Assembly (NCBI RefSeq): GCF_900108185.1
Contig: NZ_FNVA01000007.1
Span: 62,001 to 126,000 of the forward strand
Reading direction: 5' to 3'
From: Bryocella elongata
GTDB taxonomy: Bacteria; Acidobacteriota; Terriglobia; Terriglobales; Acidobacteriaceae
DNA length: 64,000 nucleotides
Of this stretch, positions 26,145-35,350 are shown piece after piece. Position 1 is the stretch's first letter, and every line of letters starts with the position of its first letter. Position numbers and translations under genes: made by a program. The notes beneath the pieces were generated by a model. The model saw only the letters and a list, made by a program, of their open reading frames with translations, was not told where the DNA came from and made no database searches.

Positions 26145-29051
26145 ATGTCATCATCGGATATGTCTTCGTTTTGGAGCCCGGCCAGCTGGTCGGAACGTCT
26201 GGCCGAGTTGGAAGCCCGCACGGGAGAAGCCAAGCAGGCGCCGCTGCGTCGTGATGTGCGTTCGTTGGGAGCCCTGCTGGGTCAGGTGCTGCGCGAGCAG
26301 TCCCGCGACCTGCCGAATCATTCGATCTTCGATGCCGTAGAGAACCTGCGCCGCACCGCCATCGCCCGTCGTGAGGCGGACGCCAAGGGCCCCGCGCACG
26401 ACCCTGAGGCCCAGCGTCTGCTCGACGAGGCGCTGGACCAGGTGCACCAGGCAGCCGGCGACTTGCAGACGGGCGAGCACGGACGGCCGTCGGCGGCCTA
26501 TCGCCTGGCGCGGGCTTTCGCGTTCTACTTCGAGCTGATCAACCTCGCGGAGACGAACCATCGCAAGCGCCGCCGCCGGGCCTCGCTGCTGGATGAGAGC
26601 ACACCGCCGCAGCGCGGCAGTCTGCAGGGCACGTTCCGCCGGTTGAAGGCCGTGGGCGTCACGCGCGCTGAGGCGCTGAAGCTGCTGCAGCGGGTCTGCG
26701 TGACTGCGGTCTTCACTGCTCACCCCACCGAGGTCGCCCGCCGCAGCGTGATGTTCAAGCGGCGTCGCATCTCCGACCTGCTGGCCGCGCTGGACGTTGC
26801 GCCGCTCCCGGCCAATGAGATGGAAGCTCTGGAGTCGGCGCTGCTCGCGGAGATCACCGCGTTGTGGCAGACCGACGATGTACGTTCCGAGCGGCCGACG
26901 GTGCGCGATGAGATCCGCATGGCGCTGGACTATTACGAAGCTTCGATCTTCGAGACGATTCCCGTGCTCTACGCCGAGATTGCGCACGCACTGGATGCGG
27001 AGTATCCGGCGAAACGGCCGACGCGCTTGTCCGAGCTGCCCATCGTTGCGACCTTTGGCTCGTGGATCGGCGGCGACCGCGATGGCAATCCGTTCGTGAC
27101 GGCATCGACGACAGAGGAGGCGATGGCGATGGCTCGCGGTTTGCTGCGCGAGCACTACCTCGGGCGGCTGTCCCTGCTGTTTGAACAGCTGGCATCGTCG
27201 ACGCGGCAGGCGCCGATCTCCGCGGCGTTGCACACGCGGCTCGAGCAGTATCTGGCGCAGCTGCGTTCGTCGGGCGCGCATAGTTTTGGCGATCGCTTTC
27301 CGCATGAGGCAGTGCGGCTGCACCTGGCCTGCGTGACGTTGCGGCTGGGTGGAACGCCGCCGACGACGATGCACCGCAACCTCTCGCTGACCAGCCGCGC
27401 GACGCTGCCGGAGTACCGCAGCGCCGATGAGCTGCTGAACGATCTGACGCTGCTGCGCGACTCCCTGGAGGAGAACCGCGGCGAGCGGCTGGCAGAGCTG
27501 TATGTCGATCCGCTGCTGCTCACGGTGCGTACCTTTGGTCTGCATCTGCAGACGCTGGATATTCGCCAGCATGCGCGCGTCCACGCTGCGGCGGTGGAAG
27601 AGTTGAGCGCGTCCACGAGCTCGCAGCAGATGGCAACGCCGTTGAGCAAGGAGACTGCCGAGGTCCTCTCGACCTTCCGCGCCATCGCCGAGCTGAAGCA
27701 GAGCTCGCCCATCGCGATTCGCCAATACGTCATCAGTGGAGCGAGTGAAGCGGAAGATGCGCTGCGCGTGCTCTGGCTGGCGCGCATGGGCAATGTGAAT
27801 GTTGAAGGTGGCGATGCCGATGGCCGCCACGATCCGGGCCTGCAGCCCGTGCCGCTGTTCGAGTCCATCGAGGACCTGCAGCAGGCCCCGCGTATCTGCC
27901 GCGAGCTATGGTCGAGCGAGCTGTACAAGCCGCTGCTGAAGGCCTGGGGCGGGACGCAGGAAGTGATGCTCGGCTATTCCGACTCCAACAAGGATGGCGG
28001 CATGATCGCGTCCACGTGGGAGATCTGGAAGGCGCATCGCGCTCTGCATGAGGTGGCGCGGGAGTGCGGCGTCACGCTGCGGCTCTTCCATGGCCGCGGA
28101 GGCACGGTAGGTCGCGGTGGTGGGCCCACGCATCGCTCCATCTACGCGCAGCCGTTTGACAGCTTCACCGGCGAGCTTCGCCTCACCGAGCAGGGCGAGG
28201 TGTTGAACTGGAAGTACTCGGACGTGGTGCTCGCGGAGCGCAACCTGGAGCTGATGATCGCGGCGTCGCTCGATGCGATTGCGCGGCCGGACAAGAAGGC
28301 GAATCCGGACTGCCAGGCGCACCTTACCGGCGAGATTCTCCCCGCGTGGGAGGCTGCGTTCGATGAGCTGTCGGCGTCGTCTTTCAGCTTCTACAAGCAG
28401 CACATCATCGACAACCCGGACATCTTCACGTACTTCGATCAGGCGACGCCGGTGGCTGAGCTGGAGCACGCTCGCATCGGTTCGCGGCCTGCGAAGCGCG
28501 TGGATGCCAGCGCAACGAAGCAGCGCTCTCTGGCTGATCTGCGAGCCATCCCGTGGGTCTTCGGCTGGATGCAGTCGCGGCACGTGGTGCCCGCTTACTT
28601 CGGCGTGGGGCATGCGATCGAGAGCTTCATCGCGAAGCATGAGGATGGGCTGGCGCTGCTGCAGCAGATGATGCGCAGCTTCCCGCTGTTCCTCGACATG
28701 ATCCGCAACGTGGAGATGGCGCTGGCCAAGGCCGACTTCGGCATAGCTCGGCTCTATGCGGGCCTGGTGGAAGATGAAGCGTTGCGCGAGCGGGTCTTCA
28801 GCAATCTCGAAGCGGAGTTCGACCGCACGGAGCGCATGGTTCTGGCGGTGACCGGACAGACGGAGCTGCTGGAGCGCAACGCCGTGCTGTCGAACTCGAT
28901 TCGACTGCGCAATCCGTACGTCGACCCTTTGAGCCTGCTTCAGGTGGAGCTGCTGCGCCGCAAGCGTGCGGGCGAGCGCAGCGAAGAGCTGGATCGAGCG
29001 ATCACGGCGACGATCAACGGCATCAGCGCTGGGTTGCGCAATACGGGCTGA
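26145..29051 (+). CDS. ppc: Phosphoenolpyruvate carboxylase
   Basis: Carboxylates PEP with bicarbonate to oxaloacetate, replenishing the TCA cycle. 968 residues. Catalytic and binding motifs are intact: FTAHPTEVARRS, GSWIGGDRDGNPFV, MLGYSDSNKDGGM, FHGRGGTVGRGGGPTH (catalytic glycine-rich loop), and the carboxy-terminal GLRNTG that ends many bacterial enzymes. ATG 26145 is the likely start; a GTG at 26118 and another ATG at 26160 are in frame. The stop lies 2 bp from a convergent gene, so no terminator fits between them. Confidence 0.96.
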   Translation: MSSSDMSSFWSPASWSERLAELEARTGEAKQAPLRRDVRSLGALLGQVLREQSRDLPNHSIFDAVENLRRTAIARREADAKGPAHDPEAQRLLDEALDQVHQAAGDLQTGEHGRPSAAYRLARAFAFYFELINLAETNHRKRRRRASLLDESTPPQRGSLQGTFRRLKAVGVTRAEALKLLQRVCVTAVFTAHPTEVARRSVMFKRRRISDLLAALDVAPLPANEMEALESALLAEITALWQTDDVRSERPTVRDEIRMALDYYEASIFETIPVLYAEIAHALDAEYPAKRPTRLSELPIVATFGSWIGGDRDGNPFVTASTTEEAMAMARGLLREHYLGRLSLLFEQLASSTRQAPISAALHTRLEQYLAQLRSSGAHSFGDRFPHEAVRLHLACVTLRLGGTPPTTMHRNLSLTSRATLPEYRSADELLNDLTLLRDSLEENRGERLAELYVDPLLLTVRTFGLHLQTLDIRQHARVHAAAVEELSASTSSQQMATPLSKETAEVLSTFRAIAELKQSSPIAIRQYVISGASEAEDALRVLWLARMGNVNVEGGDADGRHDPGLQPVPLFESIEDLQQAPRICRELWSSELYKPLLKAWGGTQEVMLGYSDSNKDGGMIASTWEIWKAHRALHEVARECGVTLRLFHGRGGTVGRGGGPTHRSIYAQPFDSFTGELRLTEQGEVLNWKYSDVVLAERNLELMIAASLDAIARPDKKANPDCQAHLTGEILPAWEAAFDELSASSFSFYKQHIIDNPDIFTYFDQATPVAELEHARIGSRPAKRVDASATKQRSLADLRAIPWVFGWMQSRHVVPAYFGVGHAIESFIAKHEDGLALLQQMMRSFPLFLDMIRNVEMALAKADFGIARLYAGLVEDEALRERVFSNLEAEFDRTERMVLAVTGQTELLERNAVLSNSIRLRNPYVDPLSLLQVELLRRKRAGERSEELDRAITATINGISAGLRNTG

Positions 29052-29053
29052 TG

Positions 29054-29680
29054 CTACTTGAGCGCCGCATCGTAGGTTTGGAGCGTGCCATTGCCAATGT
29101 CGCGTAGCGCCCCAAGATTCGCCAGTGCCTCACGAACGATGGGTTCGGCCTGGCGCAGGTCTTCGTCCCGCAAGTCATCCGGCTTCGAGGTGGCGACGAA
29201 GCTTTCGATGCGCAGGAAGGAATCGAGGGTCTTTTCTTCCTGACGCTCGTACTGTTCCTGCTCCTTGTAGCACTCGGCGAAGTCTTCGACGAGGGTGTAG
29301 GCCATGTAGGACGCCGCACCGGTGGTGGAGGCGGAGCGCCAGGCCGCGTCGCGGAGTGGGCCTTCCTGGATGCCAAGCCGCAGCTGGTGCGAGTCCATCG
29401 CCTTGTGCGCGAGACGACCGTCGATGTAGTGGATCACTGCAACCAGGTCCTTCATCTCGCTATCGATGGCGCCCTGCAGCTGCACCACGTGGTTGCGGTT
29501 CTCGCGCAGTTCCTGACGAATCTGTTCTTCGGCCTCGATGCGCTGATGCCTGTGGTGCACCGCCTCCGCAGCGTTCTCGAGCCCGAGCGCGATCAGCAGG
29601 CCGACGGTAATCGTTCCGAGATGCACGAAAAACTCGCGTGTACCGTTGATAGGGTGCTCCGGGGCGTGGACGTCCAGCAT
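29054..29680 (-). CDS. Membrane-anchored coiled-coil protein, unknown function
   Basis: 208 residues. N terminus DVHAPEHPINGTREFFVHLG is followed by one membrane helix (TITVGLLIALGLENAAEAVHH) and a long Glu/Arg-rich helical region (HRHQRIEAEEQIRQELRENR) typical of coiled coils. The rest is helical with FAECYKEQEQYERQEEKTLDSF. The N-terminal pattern recurs, as far as I know, in acidobacterial hypothetical proteins, but has no assigned function. Convergent with ppc and divergent from the secreted esterase. Confidence 0.6.
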   Translation of the reverse strand: MLDVHAPEHPINGTREFFVHLGTITVGLLIALGLENAAEAVHHRHQRIEAEEQIRQELRENRNHVVQLQGAIDSEMKDLVAVIHYIDGRLAHKAMDSHQLRLGIQEGPLRDAAWRSASTTGAASYMAYTLVEDFAECYKEQEQYERQEEKTLDSFLRIESFVATSKPDDLRDEDLRQAEPIVREALANLGALRDIGNGTLQTYDAALK

Positions 29681-29739
29681 GGAAACTCCGCGATGGGGTA
29701 TGAGTTGTGGCTAGACTATCAGCCCGTTGGTGTGGCTCA

Positions 29740-30900
29740 ATGTTTCGCATGAAGCTTGGTCTGCTTGCCGCTGTCCTTGCCGCCGGGACCCTTACCGTTG
29801 CCGCGTCCACCGCAACAGCCCAGCTGATGCCCAACAAGCCCGTCGAGTACAAGACGCACGAGGTGAACGCCGATGGTTCGATCACCTTTCGCTATCCGGA
29901 TGCGAGCGCGAAGCAGGTGGTAGTGGCGACGGATGCTTCGCTGAAGCCGCTCGAGATGAAGCGCGACGACAGCGGCATGTGGTCGGTGACCACTCCGCCG
30001 CTGACGCCGGAGGTCTACGGCTATACCTTCCTCGTCGATGGAGTGCAGCACCTGGACCCTCGCAACAGCGATGTGAGACCGAACTACAACTCGTACTTCA
30101 GCAACGTCACTGTGCCTGCAACTCCGCCTGCGCCCTGGGAGATGAACGCCGTGTCGCACGGCCGCGTGGATCATCACACTTACACGACGCATATCGCGAC
30201 AAACATCCCGCAGAATCAGGACAGTTACATCGTTTACACGCCAGCGGGATATGACGAGCACAAGAAGGGCGGCTATCCGGTGATGTATCTCCTGCATGGG
30301 TGGAGCGACCCGGAGACGGGCTGGATTGGCGTCGGCAAGGCGGACATGATCCTCGACAAGCTGATCGCCGACGGCAAAGCCGTACCGATGATTGTGGTGA
30401 TGCCGCTGGGCTATGGCAACTTCGACTTTGCGACGCATGGCATGAGTGTGTGGAGCGACCCGGCGAAGGTGGTCGAGAACGTGCACCTGTACGAGCAGAT
30501 GCTCGAGCAGGAGGTGATGCCTGCGGTCGAGCACGAGTACAACGTGGCGAAGGGACGCGAGAACCGCGCCATTGCAGGGCTTTCGATGGGCGGGCTGGAG
30601 ACCTTGTCCGTGGGCCTGAAGCATACGGATCAGTTCGCGTATGTGGTCGCGATGAGCTCTGCGGTGCAGGGCGCTCATTACGACGAGACGTGGCCGGGGC
30701 TGGATGCGAAGAAGGCGAGCCTGAAGCTGCTGTGGGTGAGCTGCGGCGTCAGCGATCCGCTGGTGACGCCGAACCGCGCGTTCATCACGTGGGCGAAGAC
30801 GAAGGGCTTCGATGTGAATGCGGTGGAAACTCCGGGTGCGCACACATGGGTGGTGTGGCGCGACAACCTGGTGCACGTGGCGCCGATGTTGTTCCGGTAG
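29740..30900 (+). CDS. Secreted esterase, enterochelin-esterase/Fes-like fold
   Basis: 386 residues with a signal peptide (GLLAAVLAAGTLTVAASTATAQ). An N-terminal immunoglobulin-like module (about residues 40-115; SITFRYPDASAKQVVVATDA) is followed by an esterase D-type alpha/beta-hydrolase: YPVMYLLHGWSDPETGW (oxyanion), ENRAIAGLSMGGLETLS with the nucleophile serine in GLSMGG, and the histidine in GAHTWVVWRD. Relatives include feruloyl/acetylxylan esterases and siderophore esterases; the E-set plus hydrolase arrangement favours a plant-polysaccharide esterase. ATG 29740 or 29749 would both give a signal peptide. Confidence 0.8.
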   Translation: MFRMKLGLLAAVLAAGTLTVAASTATAQLMPNKPVEYKTHEVNADGSITFRYPDASAKQVVVATDASLKPLEMKRDDSGMWSVTTPPLTPEVYGYTFLVDGVQHLDPRNSDVRPNYNSYFSNVTVPATPPAPWEMNAVSHGRVDHHTYTTHIATNIPQNQDSYIVYTPAGYDEHKKGGYPVMYLLHGWSDPETGWIGVGKADMILDKLIADGKAVPMIVVMPLGYGNFDFATHGMSVWSDPAKVVENVHLYEQMLEQEVMPAVEHEYNVAKGRENRAIAGLSMGGLETLSVGLKHTDQFAYVVAMSSAVQGAHYDETWPGLDAKKASLKLLWVSCGVSDPLVTPNRAFITWAKTKGFDVNAVETPGAHTWVVWRDNLVHVAPMLFR

Positions 30901-30950
30901 AACGAAGCTCTATGCGGGCCTTCGCATGCTCAATCAGCCGATACACCTCT

Positions 30951-31003
30951 GGGGCTAAACCCGGTGATTTAGGAGCGTTAACGGCGGGCCTGAAGCCCTG
31001 CCC
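30951..31003. repeat. Degenerate REP pair
   Basis: Half-palindromes GGGGCTAAACCC (30951-30962) and GGGCCTGAAGCCC (30986-30998) resemble the GGGCTNAAGCCC hairpins of the RAYT unit at 9565-10167. The spacer has no reading frame of note. Confidence 0.55.
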
Positions 31004-31031
31004 TAACAATCCGGACTTGCGCAAAAATCCC

Positions 31032-31160
31032 CTAAGAGCTAAGAGCTAAGAGCTAAGAGCTAAGAGCTAAGAGCTAAGAGCTAAGAGCTAAGAGCTAAGA
31101 GCTAAGAGCTAAGAGCTAAGAGCTAAGAGCTAAGAGCTAAGAGCTAAGAGCTAAGAGCTA
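31032..31160. repeat. Perfect 7-bp tandem repeat, 18.4 copies
   Basis: Unit CTAAGAG repeated without a single mismatch for 129 bp. It ends 3 bp before the stop codon of the minus-strand carboxylesterase gene, so it lies at that gene's 3' end. Because 7 is not a multiple of 3, every frame cycles through the same seven codons and meets a stop every 21 bases on both strands, so it is not coding. On the minus strand the unit reads TAGCTCT, close to TAGCTCC of the array at 32908-32966. Confidence 0.97.
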
Positions 31161-31163
31161 CTC

Positions 31164-32879
31164 CTATGTTCCCGGCTGCACGTACGGTACCTGGCCGAGA
31201 TAGCTACGTTCCCGGCCGCGCGGATCGTCTTCGATCCGTGGTGGGTCGTTGAGGATAAGCGTGGCTCGCTGCCTGAGGTCGAAGGTGGGCCAGTGGGGCA
31301 GCTTCGGGTTGTTGGGATTGCCCGTTCGCGCGAAGGCGATGTAGGTCTCACTGACGATCTCGGCCATGTGCTGTGCGCGTGCCTGGTCTGCTGGGCTTGC
31401 GCCCACCATGCCTGGCGAGAGCGCAACGTTGTCGAAGGCCAACGGAATGTCGAGCGTGTGTGGCGCGCCCCACTTGCCGCCGTCGACGCCGCTCTTCCAG
31501 TTCAACTGATAGACCCAGGTGTGAGGCTGCGATTTGGGATCGGCCGCGCGGCGATCGGCCTCGATGACCTCGCCGCGCCACGAGCGCGAGTCTGTGGTAA
31601 CGGCGAAGAACACATCGGCTGGTGAGTAATCGGGATGCCACTCGCGATACTTCGCGACGACCTCGGCTGCGGGCAGCGAGACGGTGTCGCTGCGCAGGAA
31701 GGGATCGTTCTTCTCGAGTGCTGCGGGCAGGGCTTCCCACGTGAGCGAGAAGAGCGCAGGCTGGCCGCCGCCAATGAGCACACGTGTCTCGTCGTGCGTG
31801 TTGCCGAGGATCATCGGGATGCTAGTGGATTGTTGCGGATCGGTCGGCGAGAAGGGATCGACGGGCAGCGAGCGGCCATCGCGCACCGGGCCAAAGTAGC
31901 CTGCGCTGCGTGTCGCGCGCTGGATCTCTTCCATGCTCGCGGAGCGTAGCACCTTCGCGGCTTCGGCAGGAGTTGCACCTTCCGCGACGCCAAGAGCCTT
32001 CAGCGCAGCCTGTGCGCGAGGCGTAGCGTGCGCTGGTTCAACGCCGGTGACCTGCTGGCCGCTCATCGAGAGAACGCGATGGAAGAGTCCCTTTGCCGGA
32101 GGCTGGGCCATCAGCGTGGCGCACTTGGCTCCGCCGCCGGACTGGCCGAAGATCATCACACGGTTGGGGTCGCCGCCAAAGTGCGCGATGTTCTCGCGCA
32201 CCCATTGCAGCGCGAGTATGAGGTCGAGCTGGCCAGCGTTGCCGGAGTCTTCAAAGCCCTGCCCTGGCACCGCGTCGGCGAGGTACATGTAGCCGAAGGC
32301 GTTGAGGCGATGATTCACGCAGACGACGACCACATCGCCGCGTTTCGCGAGCCGTGAGCCGTCGTAGAGCGCGGCGTTGGCTGTGCCGTTGGCGAAAGCT
32401 CCGCCGTGGATGTAGAACATCACGGGACGAAGGAGGCGCGGCGCGGCACGGCCCTCGGGATATTGCAGTGATGGTGTCCACAGGTTGAGGTGCAGGCAGT
32501 CTTCGCTCTGCGGGCCTTCATCGGGAGGCAGGTGATAGCCCGTCGGTGGAGGTGCGTCGCGCTTGCCGCTCTCATACGCAGGCCGCGCGCCGACGACCTG
32601 CGGCGCTCGCGGCGCCCATGCCAGGCAGTCGCGAACTTCAGACCACTCGTCGGGGCGCTGCGGCGCGGCGAAGCGTGTCTTCGCCGTGTCCATGCCGTAC
32701 GGTATGCCCTTGAAGCCGACCATACCTTCCGCGGTGCGATAGCCACGCACAGGGCCGTTGCCGGTATGCGCAACGAGAGGATCGTTGGCATAGGTCTGCC
32801 CGAGGACTTGCAGCGGGCGAGGCGCGAGCCACATGGTGCTCGCGATCGATCCGGACTTGAGGAGTTCACGACGGTTCAT
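31164..32879 (-). CDS. Carboxylesterase type B (para-nitrobenzyl esterase-like)
   Basis: 571-residue alpha/beta-hydrolase. The N terminus MNRRELLKSGSIASTMW has a twin-arginine-like start, so export by Tat is possible. Family motifs: GFKGIPYG, SEDCLHLNLWTP, VMFYIHGGAFANG (oxyanion), and RVMIFGQSGGGAKCATLM with the catalytic serine in GQSGGG; the histidine region is KWGAPHTLDIPLAF. Substrate is unknown; the family hydrolyses varied carboxylic esters. The gene is flanked by heptamer arrays in opposite orientation on both sides. Confidence 0.9.
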   Translation of the reverse strand: MNRRELLKSGSIASTMWLAPRPLQVLGQTYANDPLVAHTGNGPVRGYRTAEGMVGFKGIPYGMDTAKTRFAAPQRPDEWSEVRDCLAWAPRAPQVVGARPAYESGKRDAPPPTGYHLPPDEGPQSEDCLHLNLWTPSLQYPEGRAAPRLLRPVMFYIHGGAFANGTANAALYDGSRLAKRGDVVVVCVNHRLNAFGYMYLADAVPGQGFEDSGNAGQLDLILALQWVRENIAHFGGDPNRVMIFGQSGGGAKCATLMAQPPAKGLFHRVLSMSGQQVTGVEPAHATPRAQAALKALGVAEGATPAEAAKVLRSASMEEIQRATRSAGYFGPVRDGRSLPVDPFSPTDPQQSTSIPMILGNTHDETRVLIGGGQPALFSLTWEALPAALEKNDPFLRSDTVSLPAAEVVAKYREWHPDYSPADVFFAVTTDSRSWRGEVIEADRRAADPKSQPHTWVYQLNWKSGVDGGKWGAPHTLDIPLAFDNVALSPGMVGASPADQARAQHMAEIVSETYIAFARTGNPNNPKLPHWPTFDLRQRATLILNDPPRIEDDPRGRERSYLGQVPYVQPGT

Positions 32880-32907
32880 GCGGGCACCATGGGGGAAAGA
32901 ACATTCG

Positions 32908-32966
32908 GCTCCTAGCTCCTAGCTACTGGCTTCTAGCTCTGAGCTATTCGCTATTCGCTTCTTACT
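32908..32966. repeat. Degenerate 7-bp repeat, about 8 copies
   Basis: Units in register: CCTAGCT, CCTAGCT, ACTGGCT, TCTAGCT, CTGAGCT, ATTCGCT, ATTCGCT, TCTTACT. It lies upstream of the carboxylesterase and runs over the stop codon of the next minus-strand gene (32962). The TAGCTCC phase matches the other strand of the perfect array at 31032-31160. Confidence 0.8.
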
Positions 32967-33714
32967 GCTTCTCCGGCGTAACCTTCACGGCCTTGTTCTT
33001 CTCGAACTCGATGTCGATGGGGTGGCCATCGTTCGCGAAGTGTACGGTGCTGTTGCCGAAGTCATTGCTGCTGGGTTTCATCACCTGGCCGAGGGCCATC
33101 ATGGACTGGTTCAAGGTCATGCCGGGGACGACCTCGTGCTTGTCCACGTGCGACCAGGCTTCAGGGCCCCAGTGCTTGTAGAGCTGATGCGGATCGTCGT
33201 AGAACATGATCTCGTCGGTGTAGAAGGTGTACTGGCCCGCGTCGTAATAGCCGACGGGTGTTGCATAGAGTTGCTTCGGGTCCGCGGAGTTGGGCATCGT
33301 GAAGGCGAGCAGTACATGCTTCTGGCCTGCGGGGATGCGGAAGGTGGCGTTGCCCTTCTTCGGCGGCACCTGCTCGAAGACGTCTTTGATCTCCAGCGGC
33401 GTTGCGGCCCATAGCGTGTCGACGGGCTTCGAGTAATCCACGTGCTTGCCGGTGTCCTTGAAGTAGTCGAGCTGGCCGCCGGCACTGACCCAGATGGTCT
33501 TGCCGATGAGGTCGCGCTCGTCCTTCAGCGAGTCGGGCCGCAGCTTACGCGGGAAGACCGTGTCGTCGTCGGAGAGCGTGGGGCGATCTGCGATGACCTT
33601 TGTAGCGGGGCCACTGTCGTCCGTGTGCGCCTTATATGCAAAGTAGACGCGTGTGCCGAGAACCGCAGCAAGGACAGCGGCGACGCCGAGTCCGATCTTC
33701 AAGCCATTCGTCAT
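32962..33714 (-). CDS. Membrane-anchored protein, unknown function
   Basis: 250 residues from ATG 33714 (SD GGGAG). One N-terminal hydrophobic anchor or uncleaved signal (GLKIGLGVAAVLAAVLGTRVYFAY) precedes a soluble domain with FRIPAGQKHVLLAFTMP, YATPVGYYDAGQYTFYTDEIMFYDDPHQLYKHW and the C-terminal NDFGNSTVHFANDGHPIDIEFEKNKAVKVTPE, which looks like a beta-rich lipoprotein-type domain. I do not recognise a named family. Its leader carries three 16-bp direct repeats (33747-33794). Confidence 0.6.
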   Translation of the reverse strand: MTNGLKIGLGVAAVLAAVLGTRVYFAYKAHTDDSGPATKVIADRPTLSDDDTVFPRKLRPDSLKDERDLIGKTIWVSAGGQLDYFKDTGKHVDYSKPVDTLWAATPLEIKDVFEQVPPKKGNATFRIPAGQKHVLLAFTMPNSADPKQLYATPVGYYDAGQYTFYTDEIMFYDDPHQLYKHWGPEAWSHVDKHEVVPGMTLNQSMMALGQVMKPSSNDFGNSTVHFANDGHPIDIEFEKNKAVKVTPEKQ

Positions 33715-33746
33715 CGTGGTGTGGTTCTCCCTGTCTGGCGGTTCAG

Positions 33747-33794
33747 GTTTCTTCGTTGCGGAGTTTCTTCGTGACGGAGTTTCTTCGTAACCAA
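33747..33794. repeat. Three 16-bp direct repeats upstream of the 33714 gene
   Basis: Units GTTTCTTCGTTGCGGA, GTTTCTTCGTGACGGA and GTTTCTTCGTAACCAA abut without gaps, 33 to 80 bp before the start codon on the minus strand. Confidence 0.75.
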
Positions 33795-33827
33795 GGTAGT
33801 AGATGCAGCGCCGACTGCCAACCGCTG

Positions 33828-35189
33828 CTAACCCACCGGTTCCATCGACGAGAACTGCTTCTCCACCTCGATCAGGTCTTCGGCTGTGAGCTTGTCGGCC
33901 TGGCGCAGGGCGGGAAAGAAGACCGACCACAGGCCGGTGACGGCGAGGGAAGCGATGCCGCCGAGGACCACGGCGCGGACGGCTCCGAACCAGTGGGCGG
34001 TGAGGCCGCTCTCGTACTCGCCGAACTCGTTGGAGGCGCCGAGGAAGAGCCAGTTGATGCTCGAGACGCGGCCGCGCATCTCGTTGGGTGTGGCGAGCTG
34101 CAGGATGGACGAGCGTACGACCACGCTGATCATGTCCGTCGCTCCGACGATGAACAGCGCCAGGCAGCTGAGCCAGACGTTGCGGCTGAGGCCGAAGAGG
34201 ACCGTCGCTGCGCCGAAGCCGGCGACGCAGATGAGCATGGTGCGTCCTGCGCTGCGCTGGATGGGCCGGGCGAGCAGGCTGAGCGAGACCAGCAGCGCGC
34301 CGACCGAGGGCATCGCGCGCAGCAGGCCCAGGCCGTGTGGCCCGGCGTGCAGCACTGTGTCGGCGAAGATGGGCATCAGCGAGACGGCTCCGCCCAGCAG
34401 CACGGCGAAGAGGTCCAGCGAGATGGAGCCGAGCAAGAGGCGTGTGCTGATGACGTAACGCAGCCCGGCGAGCATGGTGTCGACGGTGAAGCCCTTCTGC
34501 TCGCCTGCACCGCGGGGATGGATCTGCAGGATCATCACGAGGAAGGTAGCGAGCGCGAGGATGGTGAAGCAGTAGACGAGCGGAGCTCCGTTGACGACTG
34601 CGAAGCGGCCGGAGAAGTCGTGTGCGAGGTCGATGACGAAGAGCAGGCCACCGATCATGGGGCCGGTGACGTTGGCGATCTGGAAGATGCTCGCGCCCCA
34701 GGTGACGGCGTTGACGAAGTGTTCTTTGGGCACCAGTGTGGGCACGAGAGCCCCGGCGGCCGGCCCGGCGAAGCAGCGGCAGGTGCCGATGATGGCGAGC
34801 ACACCGTAGACCGCCCAGACGTTGCGCACGCCGTGGAGCGTGATGGCGAGCAGCAGGGTGGAGGCGGTCAGCTGGCCGGAGTAGCAGACCAGCAGGACGG
34901 TGCGGCGGTCGTAGCGATCGGCCACGTGCCCGGCTGGCAGGGTGAAGAGCATCATGGGCAGGAAGAGCGCGAGGCCGGTGTAGCCGAGAGCCATCGCGGA
35001 ATGGGTGAGCTGGTAGATCTGCCAGGCGACGCCGACGGCCTGGGCTTCGGCGGCCATCGTCCCCAGGAAACGCGCGGCGGAGTAGAAGCGGAAGTCGCGG
35101 TAGCGCCAGGCGATGGTGGGGGGCAGGGCATGCAGCATGCCCCGGGAGTGGGCGGCGTTCTCTTTGGGTGTACTGTCGGCCTCGGCCAT
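33828..35189 (-). CDS. MFS transporter, EntS-like (MFS_3)
   Basis: 453-residue carrier with about 12 membrane segments. AWRYRDFRFYSAARFLGTMAAEAQAVGVAWQIYQLTHSAMALG is the standard start of the enterobactin-exporter-like group, followed by the MFS motif GHVADRYDRRTVLL. ATG 35189 is used because the longer in-frame start at 35339 adds Pro-rich hydrophilic sequence. Substrate unknown; siderophore or drug export is only a family-level guess. No siderophore genes lie nearby. Confidence 0.82.
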   Translation of the reverse strand: MAEADSTPKENAAHSRGMLHALPPTIAWRYRDFRFYSAARFLGTMAAEAQAVGVAWQIYQLTHSAMALGYTGLALFLPMMLFTLPAGHVADRYDRRTVLLVCYSGQLTASTLLLAITLHGVRNVWAVYGVLAIIGTCRCFAGPAAGALVPTLVPKEHFVNAVTWGASIFQIANVTGPMIGGLLFVIDLAHDFSGRFAVVNGAPLVYCFTILALATFLVMILQIHPRGAGEQKGFTVDTMLAGLRYVISTRLLLGSISLDLFAVLLGGAVSLMPIFADTVLHAGPHGLGLLRAMPSVGALLVSLSLLARPIQRSAGRTMLICVAGFGAATVLFGLSRNVWLSCLALFIVGATDMISVVVRSSILQLATPNEMRGRVSSINWLFLGASNEFGEYESGLTAHWFGAVRAVVLGGIASLAVTGLWSVFFPALRQADKLTAEDLIEVEKQFSSMEPVG

Positions 35190-35350
35190 CTGTCTATGCT
35201 GCCACAACGCTCTGGTTGCCCGGCCGGTAGGGTGTATTAAGGACGATCCGCAGAAAATCTGGCCCGGATTCGGGTCTTGAGGCGCGGGATTCGGGTTGCT
35301 ATCGGCCAGCTGAATCCCCGGGCTACCCGGTACAATCAAATACAGACGTT

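Noticed and set aside
31032-31160. CRISPR array
   Set aside because: Unit is 7 bp with no spacers and no cas genes; it is a simple tandem repeat.
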